Shown here in pieces: positions 37,146-44,225 of a stretch of DNA of 64,000 nt. Positions within the stretch are counted from its first letter, which is position 1, and each line of letters opens with the position of its first letter. The stretch lies in assembly GCA_001304995.1 (NCBI GenBank), contig BBZU01000010.1:1-64000 (forward strand), read 5' to 3'. The translations under genes were made by a program, and so were the position numbers. The stretch comes from Clostridia bacterium UC5.1-1D10. GTDB taxonomy: Bacteria; Bacillota; Clostridia; Lachnospirales; Anaerotignaceae. The notes under the pieces were generated by a model that worked only from the letters and a program-made list of their open reading frames with translations, had not been told where the DNA came from and did no database searches.

Positions 37146-37174
37146 ATATTAAGCCAGTTTAGCACTTTAGTCAA
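37146..37174 (-). promoter_or_regulatory. Promoter of the histidine operon
   Basis: Minus-strand TTGACT (37169-37174), 17 bp, TAATAT (37146-37151), only about 27 bp before the hisZ start, leaving no room for a T-box or attenuator leader. Confidence 0.7.
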
Positions 37175-37259
37175 GTAGATTATTAAAGTTTGGTATGTCT
37201 ATACAAATCGCCAAGTTTTTATTCAAATATTTATACAAATTGTATAAATTTCCATACAA

Positions 37260-38441
37260 TCATTTCCTTCTATATTTGAACATCATAAGCAGACAATAAA
37301 AAAACCAGAATCCAACAAATCCGTTGGTTCCGGTTTTTCTGTTCTTATTATTTTTTGTTTCTATACAAACAACCTTCACATCAATCTTTGTTTCTGCTGT
37401 ACTTTCTGTGACTTCTGTTTCAGGCAGTGTACCGATTTCGGATAATTCATCCAAAAATGTCTGTTTCTGATTTTCTTTCATCGTCACTGTGATAGATGAT
37501 TCTGTTGCTTCTTTTTCTGTCAATTCCATTTCTGTAATGATGGTACGGATACCATCCATAGCTTCTTGAACATTGTTTACCGCCAAGGAAACCTGTTCCG
37601 GCATCTGCATATCACTTGCACGAACAACAACCGGCTGGCTGGATTCTTCTGCTCCAGCGCCTGCTGCGTCCTCTGATAATGCATTCATGGAATATACGCC
37701 TGTCACAGGCTGTTCTGTCGCATCTGCCTGCGGCTGATTTACTGTGGATTCTGGAGCTGTTTCTTTCTGCACGCTCTGTACAGGTGCTTTCTGCCCGCTG
37801 TCTGCTGGCTGTGTCGTTTCTGTGGTGGTAGTTGTTTTTGGTGTCGTCTTAGAGATTTTTGGCTGAACTGTCGTCTGTTTTGGTTCTGTGGATACAGCTC
37901 CTGTGGTTTCTTCCACAACTGCATCTTGCAATGTTTCTGTTGTTGTATCAGCCATATTGTTGTCTGCTGTCATTGTTTCTTCTGTTTCATAACCGGATAC
38001 ATCCGGTGTATTTCTAGCCTCCTGAATGATGGCTTCCTGCGGTGCCCGCAGCTGCTGAATGCCCTGGATTCCGCCTGCCGCTGCCACCAGCACCACTGCT
38101 GCGGCAACCAGACCGAAATTCTTCCAGTTTTTCCGACGTTTCTGAGGGAACGGTACCACCGTACCTGCTTCCTGTTTTTCTGTCTGATTTATAGAAGCAA
38201 CTGAAACTTTCGCCAAGCTTTCCTTTGCGATTTTTCCCATTAATTCTTCATGATAGCCTTCCGGCAAAGCAGCTTCGGGAAGGGTATGCAGGCTTTCCAG
38301 CATTTGTTTGACCATTTTTGCTTCGGCTGCACATTCCGGACAGCTTTCCAGATGTTTTTCCAGTTCTGCTGCTTCTTCTTTTGAGAGTGTGCCGTCGTAG
38401 TAATCCCAGAATTTCTCCTGACACTGGCTACATTTCATCAT
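37260..38441 (-). CDS. Anti-sigma factor with zinc-finger (zf-HC2) and large extracytoplasmic domain
   Basis: N-terminal ASD/zf-HC2 motif: CSQCQEKFWDYYDG then HLESCPECAAEAK (the HxxxCxxC that binds zinc and holds the sigma factor). A membrane segment follows near residue 110 (NFGLVAAAVVLVAAAGG), then a long Thr/Gln/Glu-rich outer region and a folded C-terminal part (MQMPEQVSLAVNNVQEAM, ESSITVTMKENQKQTFLDE). It sits 33 bp downstream of the ECF sigma gene, its likely partner. The last 30 residues translate through a terminator; one extra A at the run 37351-37356 would give TAATAA and end the protein near 37346, about 364 residues. Confidence 0.85.
   Translation of the reverse strand: MMKCSQCQEKFWDYYDGTLSKEEAAELEKHLESCPECAAEAKMVKQMLESLHTLPEAALPEGYHEELMGKIAKESLAKVSVASINQTEKQEAGTVVPFPQKRRKNWKNFGLVAAAVVLVAAAGGIQGIQQLRAPQEAIIQEARNTPDVSGYETEETMTADNNMADTTTETLQDAVVEETTGAVSTEPKQTTVQPKISKTTPKTTTTTETTQPADSGQKAPVQSVQKETAPESTVNQPQADATEQPVTGVYSMNALSEDAAGAGAEESSQPVVVRASDMQMPEQVSLAVNNVQEAMDGIRTIITEMELTEKEATESSITVTMKENQKQTFLDELSEIGTLPETEVTESTAETKIDVKVVCIETKNNKNRKTGTNGFVGFWFFYCLLMMFKYRRK
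37303..37334 (-). terminator. Terminator of the sigma/anti-sigma operon
   Basis: AACCAGAATCCAAC pairs with GTTGGTTCCGGTT (one mismatch, one bulge); T-rich tract follows on the minus strand. It lies inside the open frame of the anti-sigma gene as written, which argues that the true stop is just before it (37346-37351). Confidence 0.7.
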
Positions 38442-38474
38442 GTCCTTCCCTCCTTTCTGCTCTTTTGACGTAAG

Positions 38475-39074
38475 TCATTTAATTTTTCGTTCCCTGATTT
38501 TTAAAATTTCTTCCTTTAATTGTATTCTGGCTCGAGAAATGCGTGATTTTACAGTTCCTAAGGCCGTATCCGTCATTTCTGCAATTTCTTCATAGGAAAA
38601 GCCGCGAATATCCCGCAGCACAATGGCTGTTTTATGTTCCGGCGACAAAGTTTCCAGCGCCCGAAGGACTTCGCTCTGTCCTTCCTTGCGCATCAGGCTT
38701 TCCTCCGGTGTTTCTCCTGTATCGGCAAACTGCTTTTGATAGCTGCCTTCTGTATCCTCGATCTCCGCCTCCAAAGAATAGGTTTGTTTTCCCTTCCGGC
38801 GACGCATTTCATCAATACATGTATTGACGGCAATGCGGTAGATCCAAGTGGAAAAAGCGGATTTTTCATCAAATTTTGACAGATTTCGATAAACCTTCAA
38901 AAAAACTTCCTGGGAAAGATCTTTTACATCTTCACCAGGGCCCATCATACGAAGCACGATGTTAAAAACAATTTTTTCATGCTGTAAAAGCAGCTGTTCA
39001 AATGCCTGCATATCCCCATTTTTTGCGCGGGATACCAATGCGTTGCTTTCTACGGCATCGTTCTTTTTTTCCAC
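38475..39074 (-). CDS. ECF-type RNA polymerase sigma factor (SigW-like)
   Basis: A 199-residue group 4 sigma factor. Region 2: FEQLLLQHEKIVFNIVLRMM, DVKDLSQEVFLKVYRNLSKF, FSTWIYRIAVNTCIDEMRRR; region 4: LETLSPEHKTAIVLRDIRGF, SYEEIAEMTDTALGTVKSRI. Start is GTG 39074 behind GGGGTGAG. Controlled by the membrane anti-sigma factor encoded next to it, so it should respond to an envelope signal. Its target promoters cannot be identified here. Confidence 0.92.
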   Translation of the reverse strand: MEKKNDAVESNALVSRAKNGDMQAFEQLLLQHEKIVFNIVLRMMGPGEDVKDLSQEVFLKVYRNLSKFDEKSAFSTWIYRIAVNTCIDEMRRRKGKQTYSLEAEIEDTEGSYQKQFADTGETPEESLMRKEGQSEVLRALETLSPEHKTAIVLRDIRGFSYEEIAEMTDTALGTVKSRISRARIQLKEEILKIRERKIK

Positions 39075-39152
39075 ATACTCACCCCAATTTCGTGGTTGTT
39101 ACCTAAAAGATATTCTTTCTCCATTGTACCGTGAAAATTCTTTTTTGAAAAG

Positions 39153-39196
39153 AAAAAAACTCGCCAAAACATTGCAGACAACGTTTTAACGAGTTT
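39153..39196 (-). terminator. Terminator after tRNA-Pro copy 1
   Basis: Minus-strand AAACTCG...CGAGTTT with an inner AAAAC/GTTTT stem and a long T-tract, just 7 bp past the tRNA 3' end. Confidence 0.75.
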
Positions 39197-39203
39197 AAAA
39201 AAG

Positions 39204-39277
39204 TCGAGGCGACAAGATTTGAACTTGCGACCTCTACATCCCTAATGTAGCGCTCTACCAAGCTGAGCCACGCCTCG
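39204..39277 (-). tRNA. tRNA-Pro (anticodon AGG), copy 1
   Basis: A 74-nt cloverleaf on the minus strand: acceptor CGAGGCG/CGCCTCG with C1-G72 and A73 as in proline tRNAs; D-arm GCTC-GAGC; anticodon stem CTACA/TGTAG with loop TTAGGGA, i.e. anticodon AGG with G37; T-arm GCAAG-TTCAAAT-CTTGT. CCA is not encoded. Own promoter at 39289-39317 and own terminator. Confidence 0.93.
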
Positions 39278-39288
39278 ACGACTTCTCT

Positions 39289-39317
39289 ATCTTACTATAT
39301 TTTGTTTCTTTTGTCAA
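39289..39317 (-). promoter_or_regulatory. Promoter of tRNA-Pro copy 1
   Basis: Minus-strand TTGACA, 17 bp, TAAGAT, about 11 bp before the tRNA. Confidence 0.75.
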
Positions 39318-39363
39318 CTTCTTTTTTGTTTCTTTTCGGAAACATCTCTTTGAAGCTGTTTTG

Positions 39364-39404
39364 GAAAAAAGAACCGAAAATGCCGTTTCCGACATTTCCG
39401 GTTT
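39364..39404 (-). terminator. Terminator after tRNA-Pro copy 2
   Basis: Minus-strand CCGGAAATGTCG / CGGCATTTTCGG around a GAAA loop, then GTTCTTTTTT. Confidence 0.8.
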
Positions 39405-39410
39405 GTCCAA

Positions 39411-39484
39411 TCGAGGCGACAAGATTTGAACTTGCGACCTCTACATCCCTAATGTAGCGCTCTACCAAGCTGAGCCACGCCTCG
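39411..39484 (-). tRNA. tRNA-Pro (anticodon AGG), copy 2
   Basis: Identical over all 74 nt to copy 1, with its own promoter (39496-39524) and terminator (39364-39404). Confidence 0.93.
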
Positions 39485-39495
39485 ACGACTTCTCT

Positions 39496-39524
39496 ATCTT
39501 ACTATATTTCGTTTCATTTGTCAA
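39496..39524 (-). promoter_or_regulatory. Promoter of tRNA-Pro copy 2
   Basis: Minus-strand TTGACA, 17 bp, TAAGAT. Confidence 0.75.
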
Positions 39525-39574
39525 CTTCTTTTTTTGTTTCTTTTTGGAAACATTTTTCTTTGGAAGCTGTTTTG

Positions 39575-39615
39575 GAAAAAAGAACCGAAAATGCCGTTTC
39601 CGACATTTCCGGTCT
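39575..39615 (-). terminator. Terminator after tRNA-Pro copy 3
   Basis: Same hairpin as behind copy 2 (arms 39585-39596 and 39601-39612) followed by a T-tract on the minus strand. Confidence 0.8.
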
Positions 39616-39621
39616 GTCCGA

Positions 39622-39695
39622 TCGAGGCGACAAGATTTGAACTTGCGACCTCTACATCCCTAATGTAGCGCTCTACCAAGCTGAGCCACGCCTCG
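39622..39695 (-). tRNA. tRNA-Pro (anticodon AGG), copy 3
   Basis: Identical over all 74 nt to copies 1 and 2; first in transcription direction, with its own promoter at 39708-39735. Confidence 0.93.
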
Positions 39696-39707
39696 ACGAC
39701 CTTTTCT

Positions 39708-39735
39708 ATCTTACTACATTTTTTACATATGTCAA
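39708..39735 (-). promoter_or_regulatory. Promoter of tRNA-Pro copy 3
   Basis: Minus-strand TTGACA, 16 bp, TAAGAT. Sequence between the boxes has diverged from the other two copies. Confidence 0.75.
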
Positions 39736-39754
39736 CAACTTTTTGCAAATTTTT

Positions 39755-39794
39755 AAAAAAAAGTTGGGACAGACCCAAAAGCCTGTCCCACTTT
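39755..39794 (-). terminator. Terminator of ridA
   Basis: Minus-strand AAGTGGGACAGG / CTGTCCCAACTT stem followed by a run of eight or more T. Confidence 0.85.
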
Positions 39795-39819
39795 CACTTG
39801 CAAAAATCAGATGCAACAA

Positions 39820-40200
39820 TTATTTCTTTGTTACAGCCAGGATTTCTACTTCACACAGAACGTTCTTAGGCAGTGTTTTTACTGCTACGCAAGAACGAGC
39901 GGGTTTGCCTGTGAAGTATTTAGCGTATACTTCGTTGAATGTAGCGAAGTCGCCCATGTCAGCCAGGAAGCATGTTGTTTTTACAACGTCTGAGTATGTC
40001 AGACCGTTTACTTCCAGAATAGCGCCGATGTTTTTCATAACCTGTTCTGTCTGATCAACGATGCCTTCTGCTACAACATCGCCTACTTCAGGGTTGATGG
40101 GAACCTGACCGGAAGCGAACAGGAAACCATTTACTTCGATAGCCTGAGAGTAAGGGCCGATAGCTGCGGGTGCTTTGTCTGTGCTTGTTACTTTAAACAT
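39820..40200 (-). CDS. ridA: RidA family reactive imine/enamine deaminase
   Basis: Start ATG 40200 (MFKVTSTDKAPAAIGPYSQA) behind GGAGGTTATCAAC; the frame is open further upstream without support. The 126-residue protein has the Rid signatures GPYSQAI, FASGQVPINPEVGDVV and the C-terminal RSCVAVKTLPKNVLCEVEI with the substrate-binding Arg. RidA hydrolyses 2-aminoacrylate and related enamines released by PLP enzymes such as threonine dehydratase. Single gene with its own promoter. Confidence 0.95.
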   Translation of the reverse strand: MFKVTSTDKAPAAIGPYSQAIEVNGFLFASGQVPINPEVGDVVAEGIVDQTEQVMKNIGAILEVNGLTYSDVVKTTCFLADMGDFATFNEVYAKYFTGKPARSCVAVKTLPKNVLCEVEILAVTKK

Positions 40201-40243
40201 GTTGATAACCTCCATATTTTTGCATAGTATTTTATCTATCTTT

Positions 40244-40272
40244 ATTTTAGTCCAAAGACAATATACAGTCAA
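40244..40272 (-). promoter_or_regulatory. Promoter of ridA
   Basis: Minus-strand TTGACT (40267-40272), 17 bp, TAAAAT (40244-40249). Confidence 0.7.
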
Positions 40273-40428
40273 TGTATTTCGTGTCAGATACAGCATTTTT
40301 TTACTTTTTGTATGAAATTCTGCAAATTTTTATTCCCTTTTTGTCTGGTTTCGGTTAAAATAGAAATGTTATGGATACAAAAAGCAACAACTTTTCAATA
40401 TAGATTTTGGACAGAAAGGAAAATGAAC

Positions 40429-42018
40429 ATGAGTAATCTGGAAGCCATTCAAAAACGGCGTATTTTCGGCATCATCTCTCACCCCGACGCAGGTAAGACC
40501 ACACTGACAGAAAAACTGCTGCTCCACGGCGGCGCTATTCGAGAAGCCGGTACCGTAAAAGCTAGAAGAAACGCAAAATTTGCGAAAAGTGACTGGATGG
40601 AAATCGAAAAACAGAGAGGGATTTCCGTTACTTCTTCCGTTATGCAGTTTGAGTATGGCGGCAAAGTGGTATCCATCATGGATACTCCCGGTCATAACGA
40701 CTTCGGTGAAGACACTTACCGTATTTTGACATCCGTAGACAGTGCTGTCATGGTAATCGACGCGGCAAAAGGTGTGGAAGCACAGACTGTAAAACTGTTC
40801 AAAGTTTGCAGCATGCGTGAAATCCCCATCTTTACATTCATCAACAAATTAGACCGTCAGTCCAAAGATCCTCTGGATTGTATGGCTGACCTGGAAGACG
40901 CTCTGGGACTGCCCTCCACAGCCGTTACATGGCCCATTGGTAACGGTTTGACCTTTGAAGGCATCTATGACCGTCTGGAAAACAAAGTATATCTCTACAA
41001 ACAGAAAGACGGCGTCGTAGAACTGGGTGCCAATGGTGTATTCGGTGATACACTGGAAGGCGTTATTTCCGATGCCAACTTGGATATTCTCCGTGGTGAA
41101 ATGGAACTGCTGGATGGCGCAGGCAATCCCTTTGACTTGCAGGCAATCAAAGAAGGGAAACTTTCTCCCGTATTCTTCGGTTCCGCTCTGGCTGACTTCG
41201 GTATCACACCATTTTTGAAACATTTCCTGGAATGGTCTCCCGCTCCCGGCCCCAGAAAAACCACAACTGGCGAAGTAAAGCCCACAGACGAATTCTTCAG
41301 CGGCTTTATTTTCAAAATTCAGGCAAACATGAACCCTGCTCATCGTGACAGACTGGCGTTCCTGCGTATCTGCTCCGGTACTTTTAACCGCGGTATGAAC
41401 GTTACACTGTCCCGTACAGGCAAGCAGATGAAACTGAGCCAGTCCACACACCTGATGGCAAACGACCGTGAAACCGTAGAAACAGCCATTGCCGGTGACA
41501 TCATCGGTATTTACGACAGCGGCAACTATCAGATCGGCGATACCATCACTGACCGGAAGGAAAAACTGTTCTTTGAACCACTGCCTACCTTCCCTCCCGA
41601 ACTGTTCTGCCGTGTGCATCCCGTAAACTCTCTGAAAGCAAAACAGTTCCAGAAAGGCGTACAGCAGCTGGCACAGGAAGGTGCAATTCAGGTATATCAT
41701 AACGAATTTAACGACATTATTCTGGGTGCTGTTGGTCAGCTGCAGTTCGAAGTATTCGAATACCGTTTGAAAAACGAGTACAACTCCGAAATCCGTATGG
41801 AACCTTTGGATTACAGCGTTGCTCGTTGGGTAGCTCCCGGCTCTCCCAAGGATGTAAAAGATTATGTGGTAGCCAGAAGCACACTGGTATATGACCACTT
41901 TGAACGTCCTATCCTGCTCTTTGCAAACCAGTACACACTGAACAACTTCATGCAGAAGAACCCCGAAGTGAAGCTGGTAGAAGCACTGGACGTAGACGAT
42001 ACAGAATACCAGGGTTAA
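40429..42018 (+). CDS. prfC: Peptide chain release factor 3
   Basis: A GTPase of about 529 residues that recycles RF1/RF2 from the ribosome after peptide release. Motifs: G1 SHPDAGKTTLTEKLL, G2 region EIEKQRGISVTSSVMQFEY, G3 DTPGHNDFGEDTYR, G4 FINKLDRQ, followed by RF3-specific sequence (WPIGNG, ICSGTFNRGMNVTLSRTGKQ, VGQLQFEVFEYRLKNEY). I take ATG 40429 (MSNLEAIQKRRIFGI), 8 bp after AAAGGA; ATG 40423 is too close to it. Ends at a strong terminator. Confidence 0.95.
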   Translation: MSNLEAIQKRRIFGIISHPDAGKTTLTEKLLLHGGAIREAGTVKARRNAKFAKSDWMEIEKQRGISVTSSVMQFEYGGKVVSIMDTPGHNDFGEDTYRILTSVDSAVMVIDAAKGVEAQTVKLFKVCSMREIPIFTFINKLDRQSKDPLDCMADLEDALGLPSTAVTWPIGNGLTFEGIYDRLENKVYLYKQKDGVVELGANGVFGDTLEGVISDANLDILRGEMELLDGAGNPFDLQAIKEGKLSPVFFGSALADFGITPFLKHFLEWSPAPGPRKTTTGEVKPTDEFFSGFIFKIQANMNPAHRDRLAFLRICSGTFNRGMNVTLSRTGKQMKLSQSTHLMANDRETVETAIAGDIIGIYDSGNYQIGDTITDRKEKLFFEPLPTFPPELFCRVHPVNSLKAKQFQKGVQQLAQEGAIQVYHNEFNDIILGAVGQLQFEVFEYRLKNEYNSEIRMEPLDYSVARWVAPGSPKDVKDYVVARSTLVYDHFERPILLFANQYTLNNFMQKNPEVKLVEALDVDDTEYQG

Positions 42019-42022
42019 ACAC

Positions 42023-42070
42023 AAAAAACCAGAAAGAATCGAAAAGATTCTTTCTGGTTTTTTATTTTTT
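42023..42070. terminator. Bidirectional terminator between prfC and the XRE gene
   Basis: AAAACCAGAAAGAATC and GATTCTTTCTGGTTTT form a perfect 16-bp stem with a 4-nt loop and A/T tracts. Confidence 0.9.
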
Positions 42071-42511
42071 CCAATGTTTCAGTTGAGGTAATTGTTTTTG
42101 CATCATGTCCCTCAGCTGCTGTTCCGTTGTTTCCGGAAACTGTTCCTGCAATATAGGGACACAGCAATCCACGAGTTCCTCCATGGAAGTATAGGTAAAT
42201 TTTCCGTCCGTATAACACCATTTGCAGTAATCTTCATTGAAACTGCCGTCCTTTTCCTGACTGAGCAATCCATCATCATCCAAAGGCATACCGCAGCACT
42301 GACAAAACAATCTTTGCGGCATCCCCAAAAGTGTATTGATGGACACATGAAATTCTTTGGAAATGAGTTTCAATGTTTCCGCGTTTGGAATGGTTTCTCC
42401 CGTTTCCCAGCGACTCACTGCCTGTCTGGTAACCAGCAGACGCTTTGCCATTTCTTCCTGGGTCAGCTCATGGTCTTTTCGTAATTGCAGCAATACTTCT
42501 TTCGTTTCCAT
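42062..42511 (-). CDS. XRE-family regulator with C-terminal zinc ribbon
   Basis: A 149-residue protein. Residues 1-60 form an HTH_XRE domain (LRKDHELTQEEMAKRLLVTR, QAVSRWETGETIPNAETLKL). Then comes a putative zinc-ribbon domain: FCQCCGMPLDDD...YCKWCYTDGKFTYTSMEEL, a pattern known in small clostridial proteins annotated as putative zinc ribbon domain. The end is helical and Gln-rich. Probably a DNA-binding sensor; target unknown. It stands alone upstream of the shared terminator. Confidence 0.8.
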   Translation of the reverse strand: METKEVLLQLRKDHELTQEEMAKRLLVTRQAVSRWETGETIPNAETLKLISKEFHVSINTLLGMPQRLFCQCCGMPLDDDGLLSQEKDGSFNEDYCKWCYTDGKFTYTSMEELVDCCVPILQEQFPETTEQQLRDMMQKQLPQLKHWKK

Positions 42512-42580
42512 CCAGCCACATCCTTTCTGTGACTTGATTGTACCCGATTTTGCTGACTTTGGAAAGCAACCCGCTGTTGC

Positions 42581-43621
42581 TTACGCGCCAAAAGCACGAA
42601 TATCTGCCAAAAGCTGTTCTACATTTTCCGCATCTGTCGCCCAGCTGGTGCAGAAACGAACAGAAGTATGATCTTCATCCACTTTCTGCCATGTATAGAA
42701 AGCATATTTCTTCCGAAGTTCAACTACCAATTCGTTCGGCAGAATAGGGAACTGCTGATTGGTATAGGATTCATACTGCATCGCAAAACCTTTTTCCTCG
42801 CAAGCCTTACGAATCTTCATAGCCAGATCCACAGCGTGTTTGGAAATTTCGAAATACAGACCGTCTGTGAAAAGGGTTTCGAACTGAATCCCCAGCAGTC
42901 TGCCTTTTGCCAGCATACCGCCACGCTGTTTGATGATATAACGGAAATCCTGACGGTAAGCAGGGTTTGAAATAACAACAGCTTCTCCAAAGAGTGCCCC
43001 TACTTTGGTGCCGCCAATATAGAAAATATCACTCAGTTCTGCCAGATCTTTCAGTGTCACATCATTTGTAGGCGCTGCCATGCCATAGCCCAATCTTGCA
43101 CCATCCACATACAATGGCAGTCCGCATTTCAGACATGTTTCACGCAGTGCTGTCAGTTCTGCCTTAGAATACAGCGTACCGTTTTCCGTGGGCTGGGAAA
43201 TATATACCATACCTGGCTGCACAACGTGTTCTCTGGATTCATCACGCCAATGCGCATCATAAGCTTCCTGCACCTGTTCCGCAGTGATCTTGCCGTCTGT
43301 GCTGGGCATTGCCAGTACTTTATGGCCTGTTGCCTCAATGGCGCCAGTTTCATGGACATTCACATGACCGGAAACAGCGCAAAGCACGCCCTGATGTGGA
43401 CGCAGTACAGACGCGATAACAGTCAGATTTGTCTGTGTGCCGCCCACCAGAAAATGTACGTCCAGATCTTCTTTACCGCATGCCTGACGAATCAATTCAC
43501 GGGCATGATCGCTGTAAACATCTTCGCTGTAACCTGCTGTCTGTTCCAGATTGGTACGCATCATATTTTCCAGAATCTTCTGATGTGCCCCTTCCGCATA
43601 ATCACATTCAAAACGTATCAC
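42581..43621 (-). CDS. Threonine aldolase family PLP enzyme (low-specificity)
   Basis: A 346-residue fold-type I enzyme of the beta-eliminating lyase/L-threonine aldolase family: FECDYAEGAHQKILENMMRT, HFLVGGTQTNLTVIASVL, YISQPTENGTLYSKAEL, LYVDGARLGYG and the PLP Lys in DIFYIGGTKVGALFGEAVV. It would cleave threonine/allo-threonine to glycine and acetaldehyde, or a related beta-hydroxy amino acid. The start is a GTG at 43621 with AAAGGA slightly far away (12 bp). Probably cotranscribed with the DUF3788 gene 18 bp upstream. Confidence 0.88.
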   Translation of the reverse strand: MIRFECDYAEGAHQKILENMMRTNLEQTAGYSEDVYSDHARELIRQACGKEDLDVHFLVGGTQTNLTVIASVLRPHQGVLCAVSGHVNVHETGAIEATGHKVLAMPSTDGKITAEQVQEAYDAHWRDESREHVVQPGMVYISQPTENGTLYSKAELTALRETCLKCGLPLYVDGARLGYGMAAPTNDVTLKDLAELSDIFYIGGTKVGALFGEAVVISNPAYRQDFRYIIKQRGGMLAKGRLLGIQFETLFTDGLYFEISKHAVDLAMKIRKACEEKGFAMQYESYTNQQFPILPNELVVELRKKYAFYTWQKVDEDHTSVRFCTSWATDAENVEQLLADIRAFGA

Positions 43622-43639
43622 AATACATCTTTCCTTTCT

Positions 43640-44077
43640 TTATGCTTTCTTTTTCTTTCCTCTGCAACGCAGTTCGATGAGTTTCTTCACATCTTCCAGC
43701 ACTTCTTCATCCTGCACTCTTGCCAACAGCAATTTTCCGCCGTTAAACAAGTCTGTTTTTTCAAAAAGGTGCTGAATATACTCACTGCAATCTTTGATCA
43801 GTTCTTCCGCCTCTGCCAGCTCTTTATGTCCGATGCTGACCATACACATAAAATATCCTTCCATGGGATACATGGAACAAATGGCACGCACGCCTTTGCG
43901 ATATCTGATGCTCCAACCTTCCTGCATGCTGCATGTGCTGTAATCATATAGCGGCTGTATTTTATAAGTATCTTCGATATAGCTACGCAACGCCTGCCAA
44001 TGCGGGCTGTTGATAAAAGCTTCCATTTCTGCGGGCTGCGGCTGATGCTCTCTACTGAATGCCGCTCTCCAGTCCAT
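43640..44077 (-). CDS. DUF3788 family protein
   Basis: A 145-residue cytoplasmic protein matching my memory of DUF3788: WQALRSYIEDTYKIQP, LYDYSTCSMQEGWSIRYRKG, LCxMYP-like ICSMYPMEGYFMCMVSIGH and a basic tail RGKKKKA. The function is unknown; the fold resembles small-molecule or YjbR-like binding proteins. ATG 44077 follows AAAGGAGGAAACC. It precedes the threonine aldolase gene. Confidence 0.75.
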   Translation of the reverse strand: MDWRAAFSREHQPQPAEMEAFINSPHWQALRSYIEDTYKIQPLYDYSTCSMQEGWSIRYRKGVRAICSMYPMEGYFMCMVSIGHKELAEAEELIKDCSEYIQHLFEKTDLFNGGKLLLARVQDEEVLEDVKKLIELRCRGKKKKA

Positions 44078-44134
44078 GTGGTTTCCTCCTTTGGTTTATA
44101 CCATTGTCTTTCCTTTCACAAGCATATATAAAAA

Positions 44135-44179
44135 CAAATGGATAAAACCTTGTAGCAACTACAATGTTCTATCCATTTG
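44135..44179 (-). terminator. Terminator of the cmk-plsC-ispH/S1 operon
   Basis: CAAATGGATA...TATCCATTTG with an inner CTTGTAG/CTACAA stem, followed on the minus strand by TTTTTATAT. Confidence 0.8.
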
Positions 44180-44225
44180 AATGATTCTGTATAAATGACC
44201 TAGTCTTTAGGTTAGAAAACAGAAA

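Larger units (their letters stand above)
39204..39735 (-). repeat. Tandem repeat of about 210 bp carrying the tRNA-Pro units
   Basis: The tRNA, promoter and terminator recur with periods of 207 and 211 bp. The spacers 39278-39410 and 39485-39621 are nearly identical, differing by a few substitutions and short indels, while the outermost flanks differ. Confidence 0.85.

Noticed and set aside
37120-37180. T-box or attenuator upstream of the histidine operon
   Set aside because: The promoter lies about 27 bp before the hisZ start, so there is no space for such a leader.
39521-39778. Minus-strand 85-codon ORF across tRNA copy 3
   Set aside because: It is a translation of the tRNA gene and its spacer, has no ribosome binding site and reads through promoter and tRNA sequence.
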